DNA of 57,071 nt from Prevotella sp. (GTDB taxonomy: Bacteria; Bacteroidota; Bacteroidia; Bacteroidales; Bacteroidaceae): assembly GCA_017619275.1 (NCBI GenBank), contig JAFZSR010000023.1, positions 1 to 57,071 of the forward strand, given 5' to 3'. Shown piece by piece: positions 8,668-15,911 of the stretch. Under the pieces are notes generated by a model. It was not told the origin of the DNA and did no database searches. It worked only from the letters and a program-made list of their open reading frames with translations. The position numbers were made by a program, and so were the translations under genes. Position 1 is the first letter of the stretch. Every line of letters begins with the position of its first letter.

Positions 8668-11562
8668 TTAGTAACCAAAGATCTCCTTAGTGCTGATTCG
8701 ACGCACGGGGCCAAACTTCGAGAGCTCTTTCATGTCGAGGTCGCGCTCGTCGCCCAAGATGATGTAGCGATAGGGCTTGTGGGCCATCTGCTGCTGCTCG
8801 AAGTCCACGATGTCCTGCAGCTTCAGTGCGTGCAGGGCTTCGTAGATACGCTGGTTGCGGTCGTAGTCGATGCCCAGCTGCTGAGCCACTATCCATGCGT
8901 TGATGAGTCCGAACTTGGTGGTGCGCTGGCTCTGCAGACGCTTGGTCAGTGCCTCCTTGGCAATGTTGAAAGCCGTCTCGCTCTGTGGGATGGTGTCCAA
9001 AATCTGGTGGAACTGGTTTACGCAGTCCATCATCTTGTCGTTTTGCGTGATGATGTGGGTGAAGAAGTACTCCGGCTCGCCCTTATAATCCGGGTCCACG
9101 TAGCGGGCAAAGGCGTTGTAAGCCAGTCCGCGTGCCTCGCGCAGCTCCTGGAACACGATGGTGTTCATGCCTCCGCCGTAGTACTCGTTGAAGAGTGCCT
9201 GCACGGCATCCTCCTGCGGGTTCCAAGGACGTAGCTCGTTGTGAAGCATGCGCATGTAGATGTTCTTGGCATCGTAGGGGGCAATCAGGATCTCGCTCTC
9301 GGGCGTGGCTTGCAGAGTGTAGTGCTCTCCCTCTGGAGCGGGCTTCAGGGTGTCGGCAAGCAGATGCTTCTGTGCCACCACGTCTTGCAGCTCGGCGGTG
9401 CCCAGCGGTCCGTAGTAGAGCACGGTGTGCTCGTAGTCCTTCAGGCCTTTCAGCAGGTCAAGCAACTCTTGTGGGTCGGTCTGAATCAGCTGCACGGTGG
9501 TGAGGATGTTGCGATAGGGGTTGTAGGGACCATAGAGGCCGTAGCTCACCAAGTGCTGGAAGTTCGACTGCTGGTTCAGCTTGTTGTCCTGACGTGCCTT
9601 CTCGGTCAGCGCCACATACTGCATATAGGCTTCGGGATCCACCTTGGCGTTCTGAATCAGGTCTTCGAGCAGCTCCAAGGCCTGTGGCATGCTCTCGGCC
9701 AGTCCGTTCAGGCCGACGCTGATGCTGCGTGCGCCCACCGAGATGTGGAAATTGCAAGCCAGCTTGTAGAACTGCTGTTTGATCTGCTCGGCCGTGAGCT
9801 TGTCGGTGCCCAGATAGTCGATGTAGTCGGCGGCGTAGTTATAGCGCACGTCGGTCTCCTCGCCAAAGTCGTAGCGGAACTGCAGGGTGAAGCGTCCGTT
9901 CTCCTTGTTCTGCACATAGACGTATGGCAGTTTGTCGGAAATGTTTCCGAAGGAGAGGTCTTTCTTGAAGTCGACGAAGACGGGCTCAATGGGCTTCACT
10001 TCAGCCTTCTGAATCTCCTCCACGAAGGGCGACACCATGTCGCGGTTAGTGGGGATGGCGGTGATTTGAGGCTTGTCGATCTTCTTCTGCGTCTCGTCGA
10101 CACCCTGCAGCTTCTTCACGCAAGCATAGCCATCAGTGAAGTGCTGGCAGGCGAATTCGCAAATCTGCTCCTTCGTAATGCCGCTGATGCGGTCGAGGCG
10201 TCCCACCTGTTGCTCCCATGGCATCTCGTTGATGAAGGCGTCGACAAACATGCTGGCACGAGCGCGGTTGCTTTCCAGCGAGTTGTAGTACTGCAGCTTG
10301 AGGTTGTTCACCACCGACGGCAGCAGGTCATCGCTGAAGTCACCAGCCTTCAGCTTCTCAATCTCGTCGAGCAGCATCTGGCGCACCTCGTCGAGCGTCT
10401 GTCCCTCGCGTGGAATACCAATCATCAGGAATGTGGAGTGGTCGCGTGCTCCCAGTGTACCTACTTCGGCCACGAGCATCTTCATCTGCTGGGTGATGTC
10501 CAGGTCGATGAGTCCGGCTGTGCCGTTGTTCAGCATGTGCTCGATTACCTCCAAGGTGTCGGCCTGAAGCGATGCGGCTCCGTCGAAGGCCCATCCCATC
10601 CACAGCATCTCCTGCTCCAGTCCTACTACGGTGGTGTCCTGCGGCACGGTGGGCATGGGCTGCTCGTCAAACACGGGCTGGGCCACGTCTTCACCGGCCT
10701 TCCACTGACCGAAGTACTTCTCGATGATGGCGATGGTGGCTTCGGGGTCTAGGTCGCCGGCCATACAGATGGCAACGTTGTTGGGCACATACCACTTCTT
10801 AAAGTACTCCTTGATGTTGGTGATCGAGGGGTTCTTCAGGTGCTCCTGCGTGCCGATGGTGGTCTGCGTGCCGTAGGGGTGGTTGGGGTAGAGCTTGGCC
10901 AGCATGGCGTTGAACACCTTGTCTTGGTCGCTGGCCAGGTGGATGTTATACTCCTCGTATACAGCCTCCAGCTCCGTATGGAAGCCACGGATCACCATGT
11001 TCTGGAAGCGCTCGGCCTGAATCTTGGCCCAGTTCTCCACCTCGTTGCTGGGGATGTCCTCTACGTAGCATGTCACATCGAAGGAGGTGTAGGCATTGGT
11101 GCCCTCGGCGCCGATGGCCGACATCAGCTTGTCGTACTCGTTGGGGATGAAATACTGGGCTGCCACCTGGCTCACCGAGTCGATGCCGTGATAGGCAGCT
11201 CGGCGCTCTTCGGGGTCGGTCAGCTGGCGATACTGCTCATAGCGCTGCTCAATGTCGGCCAGCAGTGATGCTTCTTTCTCAGCGTCGATGACACCAAACT
11301 TGTCGGTGCCCTTGAACATCAGGTGCTCCAGATAGTGGGCCAGACCGGTGGTCTCGGCGGGGTCGTTCTTCGAGCCAGTGCGCACGGCGATAAACGTCTG
11401 GATGCGCGGCTCCTCCTTGTTCACGCTGAGGTAGACCTTCAGGCCGTTCTTCAGGGTGTAGATGCGCGTCTGCGACATGTCGCCCTTCACTTCCTCATAC
11501 TTCTTTTTGGTGCAGGCGCTCAGCACGAGCAGTGGCACCAGGAATAGCAATAGTTTTTTCAT
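8668..11562 (-). CDS. M16 family zinc peptidase, lipoprotein
   Basis: Pitrilysin/insulinase-type metallopeptidase of 964 aa. The N-terminus is a lipoprotein signal (MKKLLLFLVPLLVLSAC, lipobox LSAC), so it is membrane-anchored in the periplasm or at the surface. The inverted zinc motif HxxEH appears as HYLEH near residues 76-80 in GLAHYLEHLMFKGTDKFG. Two M16 repeats are present; the C-terminal half lacks the motif and would form the other half of the clamp. Length matches two-domain M16 enzymes. Substrates are likely peptides or misfolded fragments. It is transcribed from its own promoter at 11601-11631. Confidence 0.95.
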   Translation of the reverse strand: MKKLLLFLVPLLVLSACTKKKYEEVKGDMSQTRIYTLKNGLKVYLSVNKEEPRIQTFIAVRTGSKNDPAETTGLAHYLEHLMFKGTDKFGVIDAEKEASLLADIEQRYEQYRQLTDPEERRAAYHGIDSVSQVAAQYFIPNEYDKLMSAIGAEGTNAYTSFDVTCYVEDIPSNEVENWAKIQAERFQNMVIRGFHTELEAVYEEYNIHLASDQDKVFNAMLAKLYPNHPYGTQTTIGTQEHLKNPSITNIKEYFKKWYVPNNVAICMAGDLDPEATIAIIEKYFGQWKAGEDVAQPVFDEQPMPTVPQDTTVVGLEQEMLWMGWAFDGAASLQADTLEVIEHMLNNGTAGLIDLDITQQMKMLVAEVGTLGARDHSTFLMIGIPREGQTLDEVRQMLLDEIEKLKAGDFSDDLLPSVVNNLKLQYYNSLESNRARASMFVDAFINEMPWEQQVGRLDRISGITKEQICEFACQHFTDGYACVKKLQGVDETQKKIDKPQITAIPTNRDMVSPFVEEIQKAEVKPIEPVFVDFKKDLSFGNISDKLPYVYVQNKENGRFTLQFRYDFGEETDVRYNYAADYIDYLGTDKLTAEQIKQQFYKLACNFHISVGARSISVGLNGLAESMPQALELLEDLIQNAKVDPEAYMQYVALTEKARQDNKLNQQSNFQHLVSYGLYGPYNPYRNILTTVQLIQTDPQELLDLLKGLKDYEHTVLYYGPLGTAELQDVVAQKHLLADTLKPAPEGEHYTLQATPESEILIAPYDAKNIYMRMLHNELRPWNPQEDAVQALFNEYYGGGMNTIVFQELREARGLAYNAFARYVDPDYKGEPEYFFTHIITQNDKMMDCVNQFHQILDTIPQSETAFNIAKEALTKRLQSQRTTKFGLINAWIVAQQLGIDYDRNQRIYEALHALKLQDIVDFEQQQMAHKPYRYIILGDERDLDMKELSKFGPVRRISTKEIFGY

Positions 11563-11600
11563 GTAATACTTATTTTATAACTGCAGATATAATTCGGGTA

Positions 11601-11631
11601 CAAAGTTAAGAATAATTGAGCGCAAAACAAA
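11601..11631 (-). promoter_or_regulatory. Promoter of the M16 peptidase gene
   Basis: Minus-strand TTTG (11628-11631), 19 nt, TAACTTTG (11601-11608): a complete Bacteroidetes promoter about 40 nt before the ATG. Confidence 0.7.
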
Positions 11632-11657
11632 GAAACTGTTCGATTTTTTGACGAAAT

Positions 11658-13124
11658 TCATCTAAAATAGCGCCCCACCACAGGCAGACTACCCAAGGGC
11701 AGGTCGCGCTTGATAATCACGGCCACAAAGAGCAGGATGAGCACCGTGTTCAGCACTAGTTGCAGCCAGGTGGGAAGATGGGCTGCCGTGAGTAGCATCG
11801 CTGCAAATAGCAGTGCCGTCACCAGCGTGTATATCGCCATATCTTTCATAGGGTAGGGGATGGGGTTCTGGCGTTGTCCAACGATGTAGCTCAGCACCAT
11901 TGCCGTACCGTAGCCAGCCACGCCGCCCCATGCACAGGCCATATAACCATAGCGCGGGATGAAGAGGATGTTGACGGCGAAGAGCACAGCGCAACCTGCC
12001 AACGAGAAGATGGCGCCGTAGATGGTCTTGTCGATGAGCTTATACCAGAACGACAGGTTGAAGTAGATGCCCATCATAATCTCGGCCGCCATCACGATGG
12101 GCACCACGGCCAGACCCTCGCGATAGTCGGCGCCGATGATGTGTTTCAGCACGGGCATCCATCCCATCACACACAGGAAAGCCAGCAGGGTGAACACCAG
12201 GAAGTATTTCATGGCCGTGGCATAGTATTCCTTTTTGTCGGCATCGCCACTCTTGGCAAAGACGATGGGCTCGTAGGCATAGCGGAAGGCCTGGGTAATC
12301 ATCGCCATGATCATGGCAATTTTTACGCATGAGCCGTAGATGCCCAGCTGCACGTTGGCCTCGGCCTCGTCGGGATACACCAAAGGGAACACAATCTTGT
12401 CGGCCACCTGATTCAGGATGCCGGCGACGCCCAGGATGAGGATGGGCCAGGAATAGCTGAGCATGCTGTGCAGCAGACGCCCATCGAAGTGCCAGTGTAT
12501 GCGTAGCAGGTCGGGGATGAAGAACAGGGTGATGAAGGCGGTGCAGAGCAGGTTGATGAAGAACACGTAGAACACCGAGGTCTTGCCCAGCACCACGAAG
12601 TAGAGCAGGTTCAGCCCGATGTTGAGCACGATGAAGAGCATCTTCAGCATGGCGAAGCGCAAGGCCCGCTTCTGATAGCGCAGATAGCTGAAGGGGATGG
12701 CTTGTAGCGCGTCGAGCGCCACCACCACTGCCATCATCTGCAGGTAGTCGGGATGGTCGGCATAGCCCAGCGCGTTGCTGATGGGACTGATGAAGGCAAA
12801 CACCAGCACTAGGAAGATGGCAGTGAGCACGCCCACCACGGCCATGGCGGTGGAGAATACGGTAGAGGCGGACTCTCCCTCGGGCTGGGGGTCGGTCTGT
12901 TGTTTATTGGCAAAGCGGAAGAAGGTGGTTTCCATGCCAAAGGTGAGCAGCACCAGGAAGAGAGCCGTGTAGGCATATACGTTGGTGCTCACCCCATAGT
13001 CGCCCGATGCCTTCGGCATATAGTGGGTGTAGAGGGGCACCAGCAGATAGTTCAAAAATCGGCCCACGATGCTCGACAGGCCGTAGATGGCCGTATCGCG
13101 GGCCAGCGCTTTCATATTAGCCAT
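11658..13124 (-). CDS. Polysaccharide/oligosaccharide flippase (MATE/MVF superfamily)
   Basis: Integral membrane protein of 488 aa with about 12-14 hydrophobic segments. The N-terminus KALARDTAIYGLSSIVGRFL is typical of Wzx/RfbX-type flippases in Bacteroidetes, which move lipid-linked sugars across the inner membrane. Two starts are possible: 13124 (MANMKALARD, overlapping the upstream gene by 8 bp) or 13115 (MKALARD). I prefer 13124 because this N-terminus resembles relatives as I recall them. An open frame extends further upstream only because of tandem repeats, not real coding. It is probably translated together with the upstream four-helix-bundle gene. Confidence 0.9.
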   Translation of the reverse strand: MANMKALARDTAIYGLSSIVGRFLNYLLVPLYTHYMPKASGDYGVSTNVYAYTALFLVLLTFGMETTFFRFANKQQTDPQPEGESASTVFSTAMAVVGVLTAIFLVLVFAFISPISNALGYADHPDYLQMMAVVVALDALQAIPFSYLRYQKRALRFAMLKMLFIVLNIGLNLLYFVVLGKTSVFYVFFINLLCTAFITLFFIPDLLRIHWHFDGRLLHSMLSYSWPILILGVAGILNQVADKIVFPLVYPDEAEANVQLGIYGSCVKIAMIMAMITQAFRYAYEPIVFAKSGDADKKEYYATAMKYFLVFTLLAFLCVMGWMPVLKHIIGADYREGLAVVPIVMAAEIMMGIYFNLSFWYKLIDKTIYGAIFSLAGCAVLFAVNILFIPRYGYMACAWGGVAGYGTAMVLSYIVGQRQNPIPYPMKDMAIYTLVTALLFAAMLLTAAHLPTWLQLVLNTVLILLFVAVIIKRDLPLGSLPVVGRYFR

Positions 13125-13818
13125 TGTTGCGAGTAGGTTGAGTAGGTGCTGTAGGTGTTGTAGTAGGTGTTGTAGGTGGAGTAGGCTGCGGTGCATTCGT
13201 ACTACACCTACTATCCCTACTACACCTACCATCCCTACCATTTATAACGAATCTGCCATCCTTTCCATATCCGTAGCCGCGGCTTTCCACGCGGGCTTGG
13301 TAGCGTTGTTCTTTCACGCCACCTTCTCTCAGGAACTTCTCGTCCTGCCAGTCGATGAGGCCGCGGATGAGGCTAAGTGCCTGATGAATGACAATGAGCG
13401 CGATGTTGGCTATTTCTTCGTCGCTGCGTCCATTGATCTGTCGCTGATAGTAGGTCGTGTCGTTATGTTTCTTAAAGAGAGGTTGACAAGCCTGGTATTT
13501 CTCGTGTTGTGGTCCCCATATTTCAAAATGGCGCACGCGCAGATAGTCGCGATAGTCCTCTTTCAGCTCCTCCAGACTGCCTTTCGCCACGGTGGTAAGT
13601 TTGTGCTCAATCTCGGTGGAACCCTCGGCATCGCTATAACCCTCTACAATATTCTGCTTGCCCGAACGTGCCGCCTGCAACATCTGGTCCACAGTTCGAT
13701 CGTGGCTACGGTCCAAGAAATGACTCACGAAATAGAACGTGATGTCATAGACGCATTCCGCCTTCTGAAAGGCCAGAAGTGTGCGGTAGCTGTCAATCTT
13801 CTTGTGTTTATAGTCCAT
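13117..13818 (-). CDS. Four-helix-bundle protein with suffix domain and repeat-built tail
   Basis: Protein of 233 aa. Residues about 8-190 match the four-helix-bundle family (related to the 23S rRNA intervening-sequence protein) with its suffix domain: LLAFQKAECVYDITFYF, ARSGKQNIVEGYSDA, EIANIALIVIHQALSLIRGL. Its biochemical role is unknown. The last 45 or so residues are low complexity (GRDGRCSRDSRCS, then PTPPTTPTTTPT). They are encoded by a 9-bp tandem array, so the tail looks like a repeat insertion that extended the gene. The stop lies 1 bp before or 8 bp inside the flippase start. Confidence 0.85.
   Translation of the reverse strand: MDYKHKKIDSYRTLLAFQKAECVYDITFYFVSHFLDRSHDRTVDQMLQAARSGKQNIVEGYSDAEGSTEIEHKLTTVAKGSLEELKEDYRDYLRVRHFEIWGPQHEKYQACQPLFKKHNDTTYYQRQINGRSDEEIANIALIVIHQALSLIRGLIDWQDEKFLREGGVKEQRYQARVESRGYGYGKDGRFVINGRDGRCSRDSRCSTNAPQPTPPTTPTTTPTAPTQPTRNNG
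13132..13240. repeat. 9-bp tandem array, two opposed halves, inside coding DNA
   Basis: On the plus strand GTAGGTNNN units (13132-13190) are followed by CCTACNNNN units (13200-13240). The array encodes Pro-Thr-x triplets in one half and Gly/Ser-Arg-x triplets in the other half of the four-helix-bundle protein's tail. Confidence 0.85.
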
Positions 13819-13838
13819 ATTATTGTTTTTTTATTTTT

Positions 13839-13932
13839 GTAGGTTCGGTAGGTTCAGTAGGTTTTGTAGGTTCGGTATAAGGTTACTGCACCTACTTTAC
13901 CTACTCCACCTACAATACCTACCCTCCTCCTA
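13839..13932. repeat. Second CCTAC-type 9-bp tandem array
   Basis: GTAGGTTCG-like units run from 13839 to about 13880. Opposed CCTACNNNN units then run to 13932, where the array supplies the stop codon of the SpmAB gene. It has the same unit and the same direct-then-inverted layout as the array 700 bp away. Confidence 0.85.
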
Positions 13933-15162
13933 CCCAAAGAACAGCATCGCAATGAATATCGCTGCGATGATGCCCGCCAGGTCGGCCAGCAGACCGCACG
14001 TCACGGCATGGCGGGTATAGCGCACGCCCACCGAGCCGAAGTAAACAGCCAGGATATAGAAGGTCGTGTCGGTGCTGCCTTGGAAGATGCAGCTCAGGCG
14101 ACCCACGAAGCTGTCGGCGCCGTAGGTGGTCATCGCGTCGACCATCATGCCGCGCGCGCCGCTACCGCTCAGGGGCTTCATCAATGCAGTGGGCAGGGCA
14201 CCCACAAAGTCGGAGTTAAGTCCCACAGCCTCAACAAGCCATCGTATGGCATCCACCAGATAGTCCATGGCACCGCTGGCGCGAAACACGCCGATGCCCA
14301 CCAGGATGGCCACCAGATAGGGGATGATGCGCACTGCCGTCTGGAAACCGTCCTTGGCACCTTCGATGAAAGCGTCGTAGACGTTCACTCGTCGTCGCAT
14401 GCCCGCCAGGATGAACCCCACGATGATGGTCATCAGCAGAATGTTGGCCACCGACACGCTCACTTGGTTCATCAGTACCGAGTCCAGGCGACTGAAGCCC
14501 CACATGGCAGCTGCTACCAGTACGCACATGCCGCCCAGTGCCAACAGCAGCGTGCGGTTGAGCAGATTGATGCGCTGGAAGAACGATGTCACCACGATGC
14601 CCGCCAGCGTGCTGAAGAACGTGGCCAGCAGGATGGGGATGAACACGTCGGTGGGCTGGGCGGCACCCATCTGGGCACGATACACCAGGATGCTCACGGG
14701 GATGAGCGTCAGTCCGCTGGTGTTCAGCACCATGAACATAATCATCGAGTTCGAGGCCGTATCTTTCTTCGTGTTCAGCTCTTGCAGCTGCTCCATCGCT
14801 TTCAGACCCATGGGTGTGGCGGCATTGTCGAGGCCCAGCATGTTGGCCGAGAGGTTCATGAAGATGCTGCCCGTGACGGGATGCCCCTTGGGAATCTGCG
14901 GAAACAGACGAGTGAACACTGGGCTGAGCCACCGCGCCAGTGCGTTCACTAGTCCGCCGCGCTCGCCAATCTTCATCACACCCAGCCACAGCGACAGCAC
15001 GCCTGTTAGGCCCAGCGAAATCTCGAAGGCCGTCTTCGACTGCGCAAATGTGGCATCCATCATGGCGGGAAACACATCCATGTCGCCCGTCACCACCAGC
15101 TTCACCAAGGCCACTACAAACGCGACCAGGAAAAACGAAACCCAAATATAATTCAATACCAT
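13930..15162 (-). CDS. SpmA-SpmB fusion, nucleoside-recognition (Gate) membrane protein
   Basis: Membrane protein of 410 aa in which the SpmA-like half (residues 1-200, with GLTGVLSLWLGVMKIGERGG and NMLGLDNAATPMGL) is fused to the SpmB-like half (230-410, with FIEGAKDGFQTAVRIIPYLV and FQGSTDTTFYILAVYFGSVG). Each half is a Gate domain. In spore formers spmA and spmB are separate and affect spore core dehydration. In non-sporing Bacteroidetes the fused form is common and its substrate is unknown; transport is inferred. The ATG at 15162 is chosen; a TTG four codons earlier keeps the frame but sits inside the promoter box. Confidence 0.9.
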   Translation of the reverse strand: MVLNYIWVSFFLVAFVVALVKLVVTGDMDVFPAMMDATFAQSKTAFEISLGLTGVLSLWLGVMKIGERGGLVNALARWLSPVFTRLFPQIPKGHPVTGSIFMNLSANMLGLDNAATPMGLKAMEQLQELNTKKDTASNSMIMFMVLNTSGLTLIPVSILVYRAQMGAAQPTDVFIPILLATFFSTLAGIVVTSFFQRINLLNRTLLLALGGMCVLVAAAMWGFSRLDSVLMNQVSVSVANILLMTIIVGFILAGMRRRVNVYDAFIEGAKDGFQTAVRIIPYLVAILVGIGVFRASGAMDYLVDAIRWLVEAVGLNSDFVGALPTALMKPLSGSGARGMMVDAMTTYGADSFVGRLSCIFQGSTDTTFYILAVYFGSVGVRYTRHAVTCGLLADLAGIIAAIFIAMLFFG

Positions 15163-15171
15163 AACAGCATG

Positions 15172-15179
15172 CAAAGGTA
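15172..15179 (-). promoter_or_regulatory. Promoter -7 box of the SpmAB gene, near-leaderless
   Basis: Minus-strand TACCTTTG ends only 9 nt before the ATG at 15162, so transcription should begin within a few nucleotides of the start codon. No clear -33 box is seen at the usual distance. Confidence 0.6.
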
Positions 15180-15305
15180 CGAAAAAAAATACAAACTAAA
15201 AGCGATTCTGGAAGTTTTGCATTATTTGGCAAAAATAATACACCATTTCCCATCATTTCTTTTCCAGATAACGACGCTTGCAAGCATTGTCCTGTTCAAA
15301 ACAAA

Positions 15306-15337
15306 TGGCACCGCTATCCTCTTGGACAGCAGTGCCA
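15306..15337 (+). other. Imperfect hairpin before a micro-ORF
   Basis: TGGCAC-c-GCT-a-TCC pairs with GGA-c-AGC-a-GTGCCA around a TCTT loop (12 pairs, two mismatches). There is no T-run after it. It sits 26 nt before the ATG of a 19-codon frame. It could be a structured leader or part of a small RNA. Confidence 0.4.
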
Positions 15338-15363
15338 AAATCTAAACTCAAATACCTTTTGTT

Positions 15364-15423
15364 ATGAAAACAAAATATACTTATGGCATGGCCTCACGGC
15401 TTGGCCCGGAATATTACAAATAA
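15364..15423 (+). CDS. Possible 19-aa micro-ORF
   Basis: ATG to TAA frame encoding MKTKYTYGMASRLGPEYYK, in the otherwise gene-free stretch 15180-15685. The composition (balanced, aromatic, no rare-codon run) looks protein-like, and an AT-rich leader precedes it. No good Shine-Dalgarno or exact promoter is present. It may be a leader peptide or chance; I do not recognise it. Confidence 0.25.
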   Translation: MKTKYTYGMASRLGPEYYK

Positions 15424-15551
15424 AAACTTGAATGTTTGTTTGAAACAAATTTGGTCTTTATTTGAAATGAATTGTTTTTTCTGAAACGAATTGCCCTAAT
15501 AGAACATAATTTTTATAATTTGCTCTTTCGAGCATCATTCGTTTTTGTTCA

Positions 15552-15657
15552 GTCGGATTTGTAATCCGACTGCCGTGAGTATCAGGATTTTTTATCCGAA
15601 AAGAGATAGTTTCACATTGCAAATGCTGATACTCACAGCGGCCGGATTTCAAATCCG
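15552..15657. repeat. REPIN-like element (two opposed palindromes)
   Basis: The palindrome GTCGGATT-TGT-AATCCGAC (15552-15570) and the palindrome CGGATTT-C-AAATCCG (15643-15657) flank an inverted pair GTGAGTATCAG (15575-15585) and CTGATACTCAC (15626-15636). The outer CGGATTT palindromes resemble REP sequences mobilised by RAYT-type transposases. No such transposase is in the window. Confidence 0.7.
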
Positions 15658-15685
15658 TCCGAACGTGATTTACTCGAGCGTGGGT

Positions 15686-15874
15686 TTACCACCAGTCGTC
15701 CTCGTCGTCCCAGAAACCACCTTTGCGACTCATGGCATCTCCAGAAGCATTCTCATCCTGAAGCGTACCTGTGCCTTGGCCATTTCCGAAAGTCAAGCCA
15801 GCAGAAGCGGCAATCATGCCCTGCAGCTTCACCGTGTGCAGCTTCGTTTGTGGGATAATATATGTCTTTTTCAT
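15686..15874 (-). CDS. WDDED micropeptide 1
   Basis: Peptide of 62 aa directly after a large exported protein gene (37 bp). The N-terminus is MKKTYIIP. A hydrophobic stretch LQGMIAASAGL follows near residues 17-27, then a Gly/Asn/Thr-rich middle, and the C-terminus is GFWDDEDDWW. It shares the KK-Y-P start and the WDDED end with peptides at 30077-30244 and 55311-55475, in the same gene order. AGGAG stands 9 nt before the ATG. There is no classical signal peptidase site. The function is unknown; similar short reading frames are, from memory, common in Prevotella. It could be a secreted peptide, a chaperone-like partner or a peptide precursor. Confidence 0.85.
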   Translation of the reverse strand: MKKTYIIPQTKLHTVKLQGMIAASAGLTFGNGQGTGTLQDENASGDAMSRKGGFWDDEDDWW

Positions 15875-15883
15875 TGCTTGTAT

Positions 15884-15888
15884 CTCCT
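15884..15888 (-). promoter_or_regulatory. Strong Shine-Dalgarno of micropeptide 1
   Basis: AGGAG, 9 nt upstream of the ATG at 15874. Most genes in this window lack such a site, so it supports the start and implies strong translation. Confidence 0.75.
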
Positions 15889-15911
15889 ATTATTAAATTT
15901 GTTGGTATTTT

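Noticed and set aside
13124-13241. N-terminal extension of the flippase (an upstream start at 13241)
   Set aside because: The extra residues are translated 9-bp repeats within the upstream gene's end, unlike flippase N-termini.
15686-15874. Micropeptide as a lanthipeptide or other modified-peptide precursor
   Set aside because: No modification enzyme, protease or exporter is near any of the three copies, and there is no double-glycine or Cys-rich core. Kept only as an open alternative.
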